DNA of 64,000 nucleotides from an uncultured Saprospiraceae bacterium (GCA_937959115.1 CALGAW010000059.1:1-64000); one strand, 5' to 3'. Numbered from the stretch's first letter, positions 53,692 through 63,599 are shown. Numbers and translations: made by a program. Notes: generated by a model not told the origin, from the letters alone.

Positions 53692-54207
53692 ATGAAATTT
53701 GTCTGTAATTGTTGTGGAATCGAACAAAGAGAATATCCTGCGCTAGTATATCCTACGCCTGAGTATTATACCTACCTTTCAAAGGAAGAACAAGATAAGG
53801 CAAAGATGAACACAGATACCTGTATCATTCAGGAGGGTGACGAAACCTATCGATTCATCAGAGGTGTCTTTGTCCAGAAAGTAATCGATAGCTGCCAGGA
53901 TTTAGAATACGGACTTTGGGTTTCCTTAAGCGAAAAAAGCTTTCTAGATTATAAGGAGCAATCACATAAAGCAGGACACAAAGAAGTCTACTTTGGGTGG
54001 CTAAACGCACAGTTGCCAGACTATGAACCAGCTGAAATGGAAAACATCAAAACCCTCGTTATCACGCAAGGGAATAGTCTACGCCCTATCATTGAAGTTG
54101 TTACAGATCAAGAAAATCAGACAAAATTTGTAGCAGATTGTAAAAACGGCATTACAACAGAAGAAGCATTAAAACGAATCAAAAGAGTCGTACAAAACAA
54201 GGGTTAA
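53692..54207 (+). CDS. DUF2199 family protein
   Basis: The N-terminal CNCCGIEQREYPALVYPTPE, with a Cys cluster that could bind zinc, and the later EYGLWVSLSEKSFLDYKE and GWLNAQLPDY are DUF2199 hallmarks. Function is unknown. It is a single gene with its own promoter-like element. Confidence 0.82.
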   Translation: MKFVCNCCGIEQREYPALVYPTPEYYTYLSKEEQDKAKMNTDTCIIQEGDETYRFIRGVFVQKVIDSCQDLEYGLWVSLSEKSFLDYKEQSHKAGHKEVYFGWLNAQLPDYEPAEMENIKTLVITQGNSLRPIIEVVTDQENQTKFVADCKNGITTEEALKRIKRVVQNKG

Positions 54208-54259
54208 AAGTCAAATGACCATAGCGTTGTAAGATTAGATTGGAGCATTTGAAACAGTA

Positions 54260-54670
54260 CTATTGTTTCAATAATTTCCCACGACAAGGTTCAATGCATG
54301 GATAATCAACAATCAAATTTGGCCCAAAGATTTCGAACGTTAGATCAGTGCAATTTGCAGTAGTTATTATCCAATCCGTTAAAGAATAAGTTCCGTTGGT
54401 CGGAGTATTTGACGGCATCCCAGTACACAAATCCCCATTAGAAGTAACCGTCCCATTGCTATGGAGTTCTACGATTACATTGCTCGTAATCGGTTGGAAT
54501 GTGCCGCTTCCATCTCCTGGATCCAAGAGATACTCAATCATTTTGTACTTACCAACTACACCAAGATCAACTGGTTTCTCCATAATAACCGCTCCAGTAT
54601 CGACCAATTCTTTCTTGGTACATGAGGATGAGAGACTAATAATTGCAAGAAAAAAAAGTAAGTTTTTCAT
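54260..54670 (-). CDS. Lipocalin-like small lipoprotein
   Basis: I start at MKNLLFFLAIISLSSSC; a frame to 54775 would add a non-typical leader. The mature part of about 120 residues is beta-rich (VGKYKMIEYLLDPGDGSGTF; VIVELHSNGTVTSNGD; GTYSLTDWIITT), a lipocalin/calycin-type pattern with two or more Cys (LCTG, CTDL, CIEPC). Ligand unknown. Confidence 0.72.
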   Translation of the reverse strand: MKNLLFFLAIISLSSSCTKKELVDTGAVIMEKPVDLGVVGKYKMIEYLLDPGDGSGTFQPITSNVIVELHSNGTVTSNGDLCTGMPSNTPTNGTYSLTDWIITTANCTDLTFEIFGPNLIVDYPCIEPCRGKLLKQ

Positions 54671-54947
54671 ATCCGATATAATAGTTGATTTAAAACTAAA
54701 ATTGTATAGAACAAGGATTATATTTTCATTCCTTGAACTTAAAATTGATTTTATTTCATAAATAAATATACGCACTTTTTCCTGAAAATGCTCTAGTAGT
54801 TACACCACCTGAGCTTAATAGTTATACGTATATAAAGTAGGTAAAAAAACACCTCACTTAATAAAAACTCAACTTTTTTTGTCTATATTAATTGATAACT
54901 AACTCTTTGATTTTTAGACTTTAGAAATTTTAAAAATACTTATACTA

Positions 54948-57900
54948 ATGACACGTTCCATGCAACAACTAACCCTAATCAGTATTACCCTGCTATTCTT
55001 AATCATTCATATTACAGCATCCGCTTGTGAAAACATAGAGAATGGAGAATTCAAGTTTGGGACTACAGCTTGGGACTACTGGCAAGGCAATGGAGCAAAT
55101 GGTTCGTTTAGCGTTACAAATGAGGAAGGAGTTATCAGTATATCCAACGGAGCAAGCGGCTCATCAGATGTCAGACTCAGGCAATTTGGACACATCTTCG
55201 AAAATGGAAACGCCTACACTGTCTCGTTTAAAGCAAAAGCCACCAGCCCCAGAACCATAGAAATTAGAACACGGCAAACTGTTAGCCCATGGACAACCTA
55301 CCATCAGGAAATAGTAAACCTCACCACCAGCTATCAGACCATCACCTTCCAATTCACCATGAATGAGCCAGATGATTTTGACGGCAGAATTTCATTTTTA
55401 TTGGGAGGTAACAATGCATCTATTTATCTCGATGATGTTTCATTGCAAGATGATGGATGTGTGATCGTACCCGTCACCCACCCAGTAATTATGGGAGATG
55501 AAAGTCAGTATGCAGCACTCAGAGCAAAATCGAGTCAAGCGCCATTTAGTCAAATCAAAAACCAAGCGATTAACGATGCAAATAGTAATTCTTGGCTCAG
55601 CTCTCAGTATTACAGCTCATCATCATCTTATATACATAGAAGTCTAAGATTAAAGGACATTACAAATGCTTGTGCATTGGGTTATATCCTTGATCCATCA
55701 AATGAAGCATTTTATGTGAATAAAGCAACCACACAAATGCTTGATGGATTTGCCTACCTTTCAGCCAACCGTCCTAGTGGCTGGGAAGGGAATGTCCCAC
55801 TTGGCGCTGCGGTTTTCAACTCTATTCTAGCACTAGATATCATGTACAATGACATGGCGCCCTCAGATCGATCTACCATAGAAGACTACATCAATGGCTT
55901 GGCCAATTCACTGAGCAACAATTGGGCACCTTCTGCGCAAGCCATTAAAGCAATTTGGGCATTGTATACTGGTGATCAAACCAAATATAACCTAATGGTA
56001 AAGCAGCATGACATTGAGCTATTTGCAATGTTTTCACCAGATGGCGTGTTTTATCCAGGTACTGGATACGCAGGAGCTAGGATGCTAGGCGATGACAGGA
56101 ATCAGAAGCATTTTCTCCTAGATATCCTAGAGCATAGAGGTGAAAACAACTACTACAACAATCCTAAGTTAGTCAAAGGGCATGAGTGGATTTTCGGTTA
56201 TTCTACTACGCCTTTCGGCAAATGCTTTCCTTTTGGAGACTCAGCACCAACAAGTACCAACGGAAAATGGTCTAACAGTGGCGGTTCCTACAGGGCCGTT
56301 AATTTTAGTCAAGATGCAATGGAATATTCTAATAATTTACTGGTTTATGATACGCCAAAGCCAAACCTTGTCCTTTACTTCGTCCTTGAACCAAACACCT
56401 ACGACCCAACACTTGAGGGTCATGCTCCTAGCAAAATCTTCCCAGATGGCGGTGCTTGGTTTAGAGAAAAGACATTTAACACAAATATACTCTCTAGTGC
56501 CTTGTGGAACGTGACATCGCTTGAAGCCCATCAACACTATGAGACAAACGCTATTTCATTGGCGGGTCACGGAGAATTATTGTTGACAAATGCTGGTTAC
56601 AACGGGTATTATTCTTCACAAGGAAGTTATACTTGGGATGACATCAATAAGCGAGCGGTATCCGCAAATACGGTATTAATCGATTATCCATTAAGCAATA
56701 GCACAAATGGAAACTTCCCTGCTACCAACAACCATGTCAACAAAACTGGCGCAGGCATCGAAGAAGGATTGACGACAAACAAATTAGATTATGCCTGTGG
56801 AAACTCAGGTAACGCACTTCCTAATGGACAGCATCAGCGGAATTTTCTATTCGTTCATCCAGAAGGGCAGACTCCTGGTTACTGGATTTTGATGGATGAT
56901 ATCTCGACTTCTGGTAGCAACTCTACCGGACATATCGCCTTGCATCCACACAGCACAAACGTAACTACAGTAGCCACCGACAAGGAATACCGCTGGTCAA
57001 TCAATGAATTTAGCAATACAACCGCCTACCTCTCCATTCATCTAGCACAGCAGCCCGATAACCTACAGCTATTAGATGGCATTTCTACAGATTGGGATGG
57101 TGGCGTAGAACACAAATACCTTTATTCTACTTATGACCTAGGAAGCACTGGGCATCGAGAGATCATTACCCTACTCTTCCCGCATCAGTCTTCAGGCAAT
57201 TCGCCCAATACGACACAACTCAATACAAGCAGTTATACAGGAATTGTGGCTGACATGGGAAACACAATAGAAGATCACACCCTTGAATCTAGTACCCCAA
57301 CGCAATCAATCACTTATGGGAATCATAGTTTCGCAGGAGCGATGTCTACGTTTAGAACCAATGCAGGAACAGTTGATTGGTATTTTGTAAAAAGAGGAAC
57401 ATCCTTTTCTTCTGGCAACAATCGTTTTTCCGCTGGTGCTCCAATAAGTCTCTTCATGGATGGCCGTATTGGTAAGGTAACGACTGCAAATGCGACTCAA
57501 CTAAGTCTTGCTGTAGATCAAATTAATATGGCATGCGCACAATTATTTTTAAATGGCCAACCAGCGGCTTCTACCCTAAGTAACGGGATGATTTCCTTCA
57601 CTCTTCCAGCAGGTACCTATAACATTTTGCTTGAAGAGCGTTGCCTAGAGCTTGAACTATCTGTATTTCTAGAAGGCGTGCTTAACACGAATACTCAATT
57701 AATGTCTGATCAACTAAGCAACTTAAATCTATTACCACTTACTGATCCATATGTTGGCACCTACAATGCTGATCCGAGTATTTTCACTAATCCCTCGCTT
57801 AAAGTAGTGGACTGGGTTTGGATCGCGCTACTCGACAAAAACAACCCTAATCTAGAAATTGAAGGGCAAGCTGGCATTCTACTCTCGGATGGACGTATCA

Positions 57901-58295
57901 TTGCTGCAAATGGAGAAACATTGAATTTTGCAAGCTCATCGAATGATTATTACCTCTTCGTTAAGCATCGTAATCACTTACCAATCATGTCAGCCAATTG
58001 GGTGTCCTTTACGAATGGGCAATTGACGAGCTACGATTTTACTACGCAAAATAGCTATACGGGTGGTGGTAGTGGCCAGAAAAACTTAGGGACTAAATGG
58101 GCAATGTTTGCAGGTGATTCTACGCCAAGTCCAATTGGTCATGATATCAATGGAGCAGATAAGATTTTATGGCTGTCTCAAAATGGCTTATTCCTTCAAT
58201 ATCTTGAAGGAGATTACAACATGGATGGTGATGTCAATGGAGCGGATAATCTATTGTTTTACAAGAATACAGGGACTTTTTCAGGTGCCCCGTAA
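54948..58295 (+). CDS. Large secreted heparinase II/III-like polysaccharide lyase with CBM-like and EF-hand-like domains
   Basis: A signal peptide (to about HITASA) precedes a carbohydrate-binding-type sandwich (about 28-170, with ENGNAYTVSFKAKATSPRT), then a large helical toroid and beta domain of the heparinase II/III or alginate-lyase type (DGVFYPGTGYAGARMLGDDR; EAHQHYETNAISLAGHGELL near residue 526). The C-terminus holds two loops like calcium-binding dockerin repeats (GHDINGADKILWL and GDYNMDGDVNGADNLLFY). It probably cleaves an acidic polysaccharide such as alginate outside the cell. The exact substrate is not clear; no neighbouring carbohydrate transporters are visible. Confidence 0.85.
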   Translation: MTRSMQQLTLISITLLFLIIHITASACENIENGEFKFGTTAWDYWQGNGANGSFSVTNEEGVISISNGASGSSDVRLRQFGHIFENGNAYTVSFKAKATSPRTIEIRTRQTVSPWTTYHQEIVNLTTSYQTITFQFTMNEPDDFDGRISFLLGGNNASIYLDDVSLQDDGCVIVPVTHPVIMGDESQYAALRAKSSQAPFSQIKNQAINDANSNSWLSSQYYSSSSSYIHRSLRLKDITNACALGYILDPSNEAFYVNKATTQMLDGFAYLSANRPSGWEGNVPLGAAVFNSILALDIMYNDMAPSDRSTIEDYINGLANSLSNNWAPSAQAIKAIWALYTGDQTKYNLMVKQHDIELFAMFSPDGVFYPGTGYAGARMLGDDRNQKHFLLDILEHRGENNYYNNPKLVKGHEWIFGYSTTPFGKCFPFGDSAPTSTNGKWSNSGGSYRAVNFSQDAMEYSNNLLVYDTPKPNLVLYFVLEPNTYDPTLEGHAPSKIFPDGGAWFREKTFNTNILSSALWNVTSLEAHQHYETNAISLAGHGELLLTNAGYNGYYSSQGSYTWDDINKRAVSANTVLIDYPLSNSTNGNFPATNNHVNKTGAGIEEGLTTNKLDYACGNSGNALPNGQHQRNFLFVHPEGQTPGYWILMDDISTSGSNSTGHIALHPHSTNVTTVATDKEYRWSINEFSNTTAYLSIHLAQQPDNLQLLDGISTDWDGGVEHKYLYSTYDLGSTGHREIITLLFPHQSSGNSPNTTQLNTSSYTGIVADMGNTIEDHTLESSTPTQSITYGNHSFAGAMSTFRTNAGTVDWYFVKRGTSFSSGNNRFSAGAPISLFMDGRIGKVTTANATQLSLAVDQINMACAQLFLNGQPAASTLSNGMISFTLPAGTYNILLEERCLELELSVFLEGVLNTNTQLMSDQLSNLNLLPLTDPYVGTYNADPSIFTNPSLKVVDWVWIALLDKNNPNLEIEGQAGILLSDGRIIAANGETLNFASSSNDYYLFVKHRNHLPIMSANWVSFTNGQLTSYDFTTQNSYTGGGSGQKNLGTKWAMFAGDSTPSPIGHDINGADKILWLSQNGLFLQYLEGDYNMDGDVNGADNLLFYKNTGTFSGAP

Positions 58296-58370
58296 CGTAA
58301 CGGCAACTTTCTTCCAAGACAATTTAGCCAAATTCATTAACTTTATCCCTAGATAATTTAGTAATTTCCT

Positions 58371-59507
58371 ATGCCCATTTCCGCACACCGTCTTGACCAA
58401 TACCGTCTACAGTCTGACCCCATCGCTGACACTACCGTCAAAGCACTACATGATCAGCTTGACAGTAAAGCCATCTGGAAATGGTATCAACAGTTTATCA
58501 GCGAGCTAGAAACACCAGATTACCAGACGCTCCCGCAACCACTTGCAGCGTTCTTTGAACACAATCAACAGCTGCCCGCATGGCTCGATCAGGAGCAAGT
58601 CAGACAAGCAGAACAACTGTTCTTGGATATTGGACCGCTATATGCTGTTTGCTTGTTACTCCGCTCCTTGCCCATTGGTTATAGCTCTTTAAAAGTTGTA
58701 AAGGTCCTCACTTCCACTGGCTACCTGTCAAGAGATGTAAAACAAGGAACGGCTAAGCGTATATTGGAAACCACGCAGTTCGTTTTGAATGTCATGCGCA
58801 AGGATACGTTTACTCCAAACTCAAGCGGGATAAAGCATACACTTAAGGTCCGTTTCCTGCATGCTATGATCCGATATCACTTGTTAAAGCATGATTGGGA
58901 CACTACCAGCTACGGTATCCCGATCAACCAAGAGGACATGGCAGAAACCATTTTGACCTTTTCAGTAGGCTCTATCAAAGGACTTGACCGTCTCAATGCT
59001 GGTCTCTCGATGGCTGACAAAGATGCTTTGGTGCATTACTGGGCGATTATCGGAGTGCTCATTGGTGTAGAAGAGGCCTTGCTTCCAAGAGATTTTAAAA
59101 CTGGGGAACAAGTGTATGAGCAAATCCTAGATCGCCAATCAGCACCTTCAGAAGACGGTCAGCTATTAACTAGGGCGCTCTGCAATTTTGGAAGAGGTTT
59201 TCTGCCAGTAAAGCACATGCCAATGCTTCCTGAGTATTTGATCACCTACTTAATCGACAATCCTAAATACAGTGATGCGATTGGTATTCATGGGCCACGG
59301 AGTGCGAAGGACAAGTTACTGTTTGCTAGTATGATGCGAAGCGTGCGATTGCTCAATAGCCATAAGCAGAACAAACTCATAGCGGGTGTTACTAGAAGGA
59401 TGAACAACGTGTTTGCCAATAACCTTAAGCTGTATTTTGATACTGAATTTGACTTAAAACTCATTATCCCGAAGGAAATCAAGGCGGCTTGGAAGCTGAA
59501 ATACTGA
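58371..59507 (+). CDS. MpaB/DUF2236-like (latex-clearing-protein-type) oxygenase
   Basis: The central helices match the DUF2236/MpaB family: PLYAVCLLLRSLPIGYSSLK, then VRFLHAMIRYHLL (RFLHAMIR at 161-168), then a SYGIPINQEDMAETILTFS segment. In characterised relatives (Lcp, MpaB) a heme is bound by His and Arg of such a set, and polyisoprenoid or similar carbons are oxidised. The role here is inferred from family only. No signal peptide is seen. Confidence 0.85.
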   Translation: MPISAHRLDQYRLQSDPIADTTVKALHDQLDSKAIWKWYQQFISELETPDYQTLPQPLAAFFEHNQQLPAWLDQEQVRQAEQLFLDIGPLYAVCLLLRSLPIGYSSLKVVKVLTSTGYLSRDVKQGTAKRILETTQFVLNVMRKDTFTPNSSGIKHTLKVRFLHAMIRYHLLKHDWDTTSYGIPINQEDMAETILTFSVGSIKGLDRLNAGLSMADKDALVHYWAIIGVLIGVEEALLPRDFKTGEQVYEQILDRQSAPSEDGQLLTRALCNFGRGFLPVKHMPMLPEYLITYLIDNPKYSDAIGIHGPRSAKDKLLFASMMRSVRLLNSHKQNKLIAGVTRRMNNVFANNLKLYFDTEFDLKLIIPKEIKAAWKLKY

Positions 59508-59541
59508 ATTAACTTAGTCAAGGTTTGCTTATCTTTAAAAT

Positions 59542-59985
59542 ATGAAACACATCCTAGAAATCGAATATGGTAAGAATTTACCAAAAAGTTATTTAGATTA
59601 TCTCTTGTCAGATGATACTTTAGAAGTAATCGTAAATGAGCATGATTATAGTGATAAATATGAAAATCGATATTGGATTTTAATGCATCAAAATGAGCTT
59701 CTTGAGGTTATGGAAATGAATAGTGTTGGGAAGGCGAAAAATTATGAATGCTTAAAACTGTACGTAAAGATGTTCATGGAATTTTCAAATTCACAACAAA
59801 TAGATTCTAATGTAGGAGACATCCCAAAATCGAGAATAGAGAATAGTTTTGTATTCGCAGAGGAAAATGGTGATTATTTATATTTAGATATAGATGATAA
59901 TTCTTCAATTTGGATTTATTATCATGACGGAGGAGATGTAAAAAAAGTGTTTAATTCTTTTGAAGAACTTCTGAAATTTCAATAA
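59542..59985 (+). CDS. SUKH (SMI1/KNR4)-like protein
   Basis: The C-terminal half reads ENSFVFAEENGDYLYLDI, then an SSIWIYYHDGG stretch and FNSFEELL, the standard SUKH core. In bacteria these proteins often act as immunity proteins for polymorphic toxins, but no toxin or secretion gene is next to it. It starts 34 nt after the MpaB-like gene. Confidence 0.82.
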   Translation: MKHILEIEYGKNLPKSYLDYLLSDDTLEVIVNEHDYSDKYENRYWILMHQNELLEVMEMNSVGKAKNYECLKLYVKMFMEFSNSQQIDSNVGDIPKSRIENSFVFAEENGDYLYLDIDDNSSIWIYYHDGGDVKKVFNSFEELLKFQ

Positions 59986-60113
59986 TATTTTTTTGTGAAA
60001 CGGAAAATATAAATTAGATAAAAAAGAACCTCAAACATTCAACAAAACACGCTACCGAATCCTCCTTAAAAAGGACTAGAGTGCGCCTTAGGAGCTAAGT
60101 TCATCACGTTCAT

Positions 60114-60151
60114 TCAAAAAAAAGTGCCGAACGTTCATAAATTCAGCACTT
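60114..60151 (-). terminator. Rho-independent terminator of the MbnH cluster
   Basis: The arms AAGTGCCGAA (60122-60131) and TTCAGCACTT (60142-60151) form a stem with one mismatch and a 10-nt loop. On the minus strand a run of eight T follows. It lies 22 nt after the diheme gene stop. Confidence 0.8.
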
Positions 60152-60172
60152 ATCAGTAGAGTGTATTATGAC

Positions 60173-61315
60173 TCAGAAGGGATTGGAATAAACCTGACTA
60201 TTCATAAACGTTGTGTCTGTAAACGTTTTTAGAAAAGCCAATAACTCCGACCTCTGAATTGAATCCAAAGTAACAGGGTAAACCAATACATCCTTGTTCG
60301 GACTTGATTTACCACCTGAGCTATAATGATCAATCACTTCTTCTAATGTCTCGAAGCGGCCATCATGCATATATGGAGCAGAGTGCTCTATGTTCCTTAA
60401 GGTCGGCACCCTGAATTTACCATTGTCTGAAGGGATATTTGTAACACCTCCTAGTCCAAGATCTGCAAAGTCTGCTAGGGTAGCAGCTTCCTGTGTGCCA
60501 TTGTTCAAAAATTCATTCGTTGTTAGCAATGGCCCGCCGTGACAATGGCCACATTCGGTATCTGGAAATCGTATTTTGTTTGGAGCAAGATCAAAAAACA
60601 TATCGTGCCCTGCCAATTCATCATCATTGAGAAACAAGTCACCTCTTATGAATTTATCGTACTTAGAATTCCCCGATATGATTGACCGTTCAAACTGAGC
60701 GATCGCTTTAGCAGCAAGTTCCTTGGTAATTTCTGCCTTATCCTCAATGCCAAACGCTTCGCGGAAATAAGTTGGATAGTCATCGTGTACAGATAGTTTA
60801 CAAATCACTTCGCCCCAAGTGGTATGGAGTTCGATCTCATCTTCCACTGGCAATTCAGCTTGTTCCTCTAGTGTATTGACACGCCCATCCCAAAACAGTG
60901 GATTGTGATTAAAAGCAAGATTCATTAAAGCCATTGAACTTCGTGTTCCAGCAATGCCATCCACGCCTTCACTTACAGCCTCATTATCTGTAAAATTGGA
61001 TGATTGCATGTGGCAACTGAAGCAACTCATTGTACTATCAGCTGAGAGAATGGGATCGTAAAACAGTCGTCTTCCTAGCTCAATCCCTTCAATCGTTAGC
61101 GGGTTGTTTGGTGCTGGTACCATCGCAGGGAAATTTGCTGGAATCGCAAGTGTTGCAGGCGTTGGATTGTATGCAATGCCAGTCAAATCACCAGTAGTCG
61201 GCTGGCATGTTGACGGTGCTGGATCAATAGGTGGATCATGTTTACAGCCATAAGTCACCAAAAGACAACAAAAGGTTATTAGCAAGGTTGTGTGGTTAAA
61301 AATTGACGGCTGCAT
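60173..61315 (-). CDS. Diheme cytochrome c peroxidase-like lipoprotein, MbnH/MauG type
   Basis: Two c-type heme motifs are present: CFSCH (98-102) and CGHCH (255-259). A signal ends near VTYGC, so it is probably a lipoprotein in the periplasm. The layout of a MauG-like enzyme is seen (LGRRLFYDPILSADSTMSCF; ELLAFLKTFTD at the end). In the MbnH system a related enzyme oxidises a Trp of the copper protein MbnP. Here an MbnP-like gene lies 4 nt upstream, which fits that pairing. Classical peroxidase activity is an alternative. Confidence 0.92.
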   Translation of the reverse strand: MQPSIFNHTTLLITFCCLLVTYGCKHDPPIDPAPSTCQPTTGDLTGIAYNPTPATLAIPANFPAMVPAPNNPLTIEGIELGRRLFYDPILSADSTMSCFSCHMQSSNFTDNEAVSEGVDGIAGTRSSMALMNLAFNHNPLFWDGRVNTLEEQAELPVEDEIELHTTWGEVICKLSVHDDYPTYFREAFGIEDKAEITKELAAKAIAQFERSIISGNSKYDKFIRGDLFLNDDELAGHDMFFDLAPNKIRFPDTECGHCHGGPLLTTNEFLNNGTQEAATLADFADLGLGGVTNIPSDNGKFRVPTLRNIEHSAPYMHDGRFETLEEVIDHYSSGGKSSPNKDVLVYPVTLDSIQRSELLAFLKTFTDTTFMNSQVYSNPF

Positions 61316-61318
61316 TGT

Positions 61319-62080
61319 CTATCTTATTGAAATTGAGTTAATTAAATTATCTGAAATTGTTGAGGAAAAAATCATAGAACTTGTATTACTTGGCAGTGTA
61401 TGCACCACAGGATCATTAACTAAATCAATTGTTGATTGACTATTTGCAAAGATTTTTTTCGCGTCAACTTCAAACTGTAACGTATTTTCTTTTCCCTCTG
61501 CAACCTCGAAATTTGTTGAAATCGCTCGTGTTCTAAACATGTCATCGACTCCTGTATGGTAAGTAAATCCTACGAATTCTCCGTTGCTATCTGCATCTTG
61601 TCGTCCTTCTATCTTCGCAAAAATGTAGCTATTCCAACTATCCCAATACTCTGACTGGTTACTAGGTCCAAGAGGATGATCGTACCCAAAACTCGCGGGC
61701 AGTGATGCATTGTCGGCAGCAGGAACGCCAATGCTAAACTCTATTTTGTCATAATTCCCAGAAACGGGATCTGTGATAACGATTGACTGTCCTTCAGTTG
61801 CACCAGTACTTGTTTTGTTGTTTGAGGTAAAATCAATGTCTTCTATATCGATAATTTGCACAACTTCTGCTCCAGCATATAATTTCACATCACTAACGTA
61901 AAATCGGAATCCAGTCATTTTAATGGGCGAACCATCAAAGTAATTGTAAGTCGTAATTTCATCCAAAAGTAAAGGAGCTCCGTCGTAAACTGCCTTAAAG
62001 TTAACGGTAAGCGTTGTTGGTTTATCCTTACAACCTAGGAGCGTAAGTGAGACAATTAAGAGGATAAGTATATTTTTCAT
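61319..62080 (-). CDS. MbnP-like copper-binding lipoprotein
   Basis: The lipobox is LLGC19. The soluble domain has the MbnP pattern: TGFRFYVSDVKLYA, NYDKIEFSIGVP, then SEYWDSWNSYIFAKIEG, which puts W148 and W151 in the segment where MbnP carries the Trp that its MauG-like partner converts to kynurenine. H177 (FTYHTG) and H229 (VVHTLP) are candidate metal ligands. I prefer the ATG at 62080 over a TTG at 62086. The gene lies between the diheme enzyme and a second MbnP-like gene. Confidence 0.85.
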   Translation of the reverse strand: MKNILILLIVSLTLLGCKDKPTTLTVNFKAVYDGAPLLLDEITTYNYFDGSPIKMTGFRFYVSDVKLYAGAEVVQIIDIEDIDFTSNNKTSTGATEGQSIVITDPVSGNYDKIEFSIGVPAADNASLPASFGYDHPLGPSNQSEYWDSWNSYIFAKIEGRQDADSNGEFVGFTYHTGVDDMFRTRAISTNFEVAEGKENTLQFEVDAKKIFANSQSTIDLVNDPVVHTLPSNTSSMIFSSTISDNLINSISIR

Positions 62081-62094
62081 TATCAATAGTTTAT

Positions 62095-62886
62095 TTAAAT
62101 GCTATGCTGTCTAATTGCTTGCGGTAAATTTATAACAAGTTTCGAAGTGATAGTGTTTGAATTATCATTTAAAAAATCAATATTTTGCAATAAGATCTTG
62201 TAATCAATATCCAATTCTACCCAAGTATCAAACGCAATTTCGGGCCTAATAGTATAAGGTATAACAACATTTTGTAATTCGTATGCCTCATAAATTTCGG
62301 AAAACGAACCATTCACTCTAACCCGCAATCTTAAAGATACTAGGCTATCTACACTTTCCTTGTACATCAGGTCATTTTTTAGCGGATGTGCTTCTTCTAG
62401 CGAGTCAAAATTAATTTGATTGGCTAATTCATCCAATCCTAGATTCAACTCAAGCGAGTCATAATCAGCTAAACGATCGAAAATACCCGCATTGTATTCT
62501 AAAACACTTTCATCGATCAGTAAATAACGATCTGCAGTATCAAGATTGCTGTTATCTTTTAGTATAAATGTAGTGGTATCCCTTACGGTTGTCTTATTAC
62601 CTGCTTGGTCAATAAGTGATAGTTTTGTCGTATAAACCTTAAAATCCTGAATATAAAAGGTATTGCCACCTGCGTCTGTCAATTGTTGATCTACAGTAAA
62701 ACCAACCGTATCAAGCATTGAATAAGTCCGTAATCTCAACGATGCCAATTCGCAGCAACAGTCTTTATCAGCTCCTGGATTATAGTTCACTGCGCCTGGA
62801 TTCAAACAGCCTTCTTCTCTTGAACAACTAGTGGCTAGCAAACAAACAAAAGTTAAAATTGCAATGATTTTTAGAAGATTATTCAT
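62095..62886 (-). CDS. Second MbnP-like lipoprotein, lacking the Trp segment
   Basis: A signal ends in LATSC (start at MNNLLKIIAI). The mature part starts with a Cys-rich NYNPGADKDCCCEL stretch of the type found as small calcium-loop repeats in the phylum. It then has the MbnP-like order FYIQDFKVYTTKLSLI and YDSLELNLGLDE, but where the neighbour has WDSW this reads SVDSLVSLRLRVR with no Trp. It may bind copper without modification or act as a partner. It heads the three-gene unit. Confidence 0.75.
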   Translation of the reverse strand: MNNLLKIIAILTFVCLLATSCSREEGCLNPGAVNYNPGADKDCCCELASLRLRTYSMLDTVGFTVDQQLTDAGGNTFYIQDFKVYTTKLSLIDQAGNKTTVRDTTTFILKDNSNLDTADRYLLIDESVLEYNAGIFDRLADYDSLELNLGLDELANQINFDSLEEAHPLKNDLMYKESVDSLVSLRLRVRVNGSFSEIYEAYELQNVVIPYTIRPEIAFDTWVELDIDYKILLQNIDFLNDNSNTITSKLVINLPQAIRQHSI

Positions 62887-62940
62887 GTGAAACATTCCTA
62901 GCAAAATTCATGCGAGAGGCTTTTTTCATTGCTAAATATT

Positions 62941-62990
62941 AGTTGTTAGTTGTTTACTGAACGAACGCTCTGTTCACAACTAACTGTTTA
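62941..62990. repeat. Inverted repeat upstream of the MbnP-like unit
   Basis: GTTAGTTGT and ACAACTAAC form a 9-bp stem around a loop of about 22 nt, in the gap between divergent genes. It could be an operator for either unit, but this is only a suggestion. Confidence 0.4.
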
Positions 62991-63073
62991 ACAACATTTT
63001 ATTCATACTAATTCTGAATTAATTTATTTTCAATCACAAATAACAATCACCTCTCCAAAACACTATTAATCAA

Positions 63074-63104
63074 TTGTCAATTGAAAATGAATTTGTTATC
63101 TTTG
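63074..63104 (+). promoter_or_regulatory. Bacteroidota-type promoter of the peroxiredoxin gene
   Basis: TTG (63074-63076) and TATCTTTG (63097-63104) are separated by 20 nt. They lie 25 nt before the ATG at 63129, which makes the earlier ATG at 63081 an unlikely start. Confidence 0.6.
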
Positions 63105-63128
63105 CAGCTCATTATAAAAAATAAACAC

Positions 63129-63599
63129 ATGTCAATTAAAGTTGGAGATAAAGCACCAGATTTCAAACTGTTCAATACCGAGAAAAAAGAGATAGCACTA
63201 AGCGACTACCAAGGAAAAAATGTTGTTTTACTGTTCTTTCCGCTTGCGTTTACAGGCGTTTGTACAACTGAATTGTGTACGATGCGAGACGATATTGCGA
63301 AGTACAACAATCTAAATGCAACCGTTCTTGCGTTATCAGTAGATAGTCTGTTTGTCCTTGAAAAATATAAAGAAGAGCAAAAACTCAACTTTGACTTATT
63401 AAGCGATTTCAACAAAACAACTGCGAAAGAATATGGCGCTTTGTATGAAGATTTTGTACTGGGAATGAAGCATGTAGCTAAGCGATCTGCGTTCGTGATT
63501 AACGCTGAAGGAACCATCAAATATGCAGAGGTTTTGGAAAGTGCAGGAGATTTACCAAATTTTTCTGCCATTTTGGAAACTTTATCTGCATTAAATTAG
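63129..63599 (+). CDS. Peroxiredoxin, AhpE/BCP-like
   Basis: The peroxidatic Cys is C45 in [13 protein letters not shown], with a possible second Cys at C50. The start [11 protein letters not shown] and the later [16 protein letters not shown] fit single-domain peroxiredoxins. It would remove hydroperoxides using a thiol reductant such as thioredoxin. I start at 63129 because the promoter lies just before it. Confidence 0.93.
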   Translation: MSIKVGDKAPDFKLFNTEKKEIALSDYQGKNVVLLFFPLAFTGVCTTELCTMRDDIAKYNNLNATVLALSVDSLFVLEKYKEEQKLNFDLLSDFNKTTAKEYGALYEDFVLGMKHVAKRSAFVINAEGTIKYAEVLESAGDLPNFSAILETLSALN

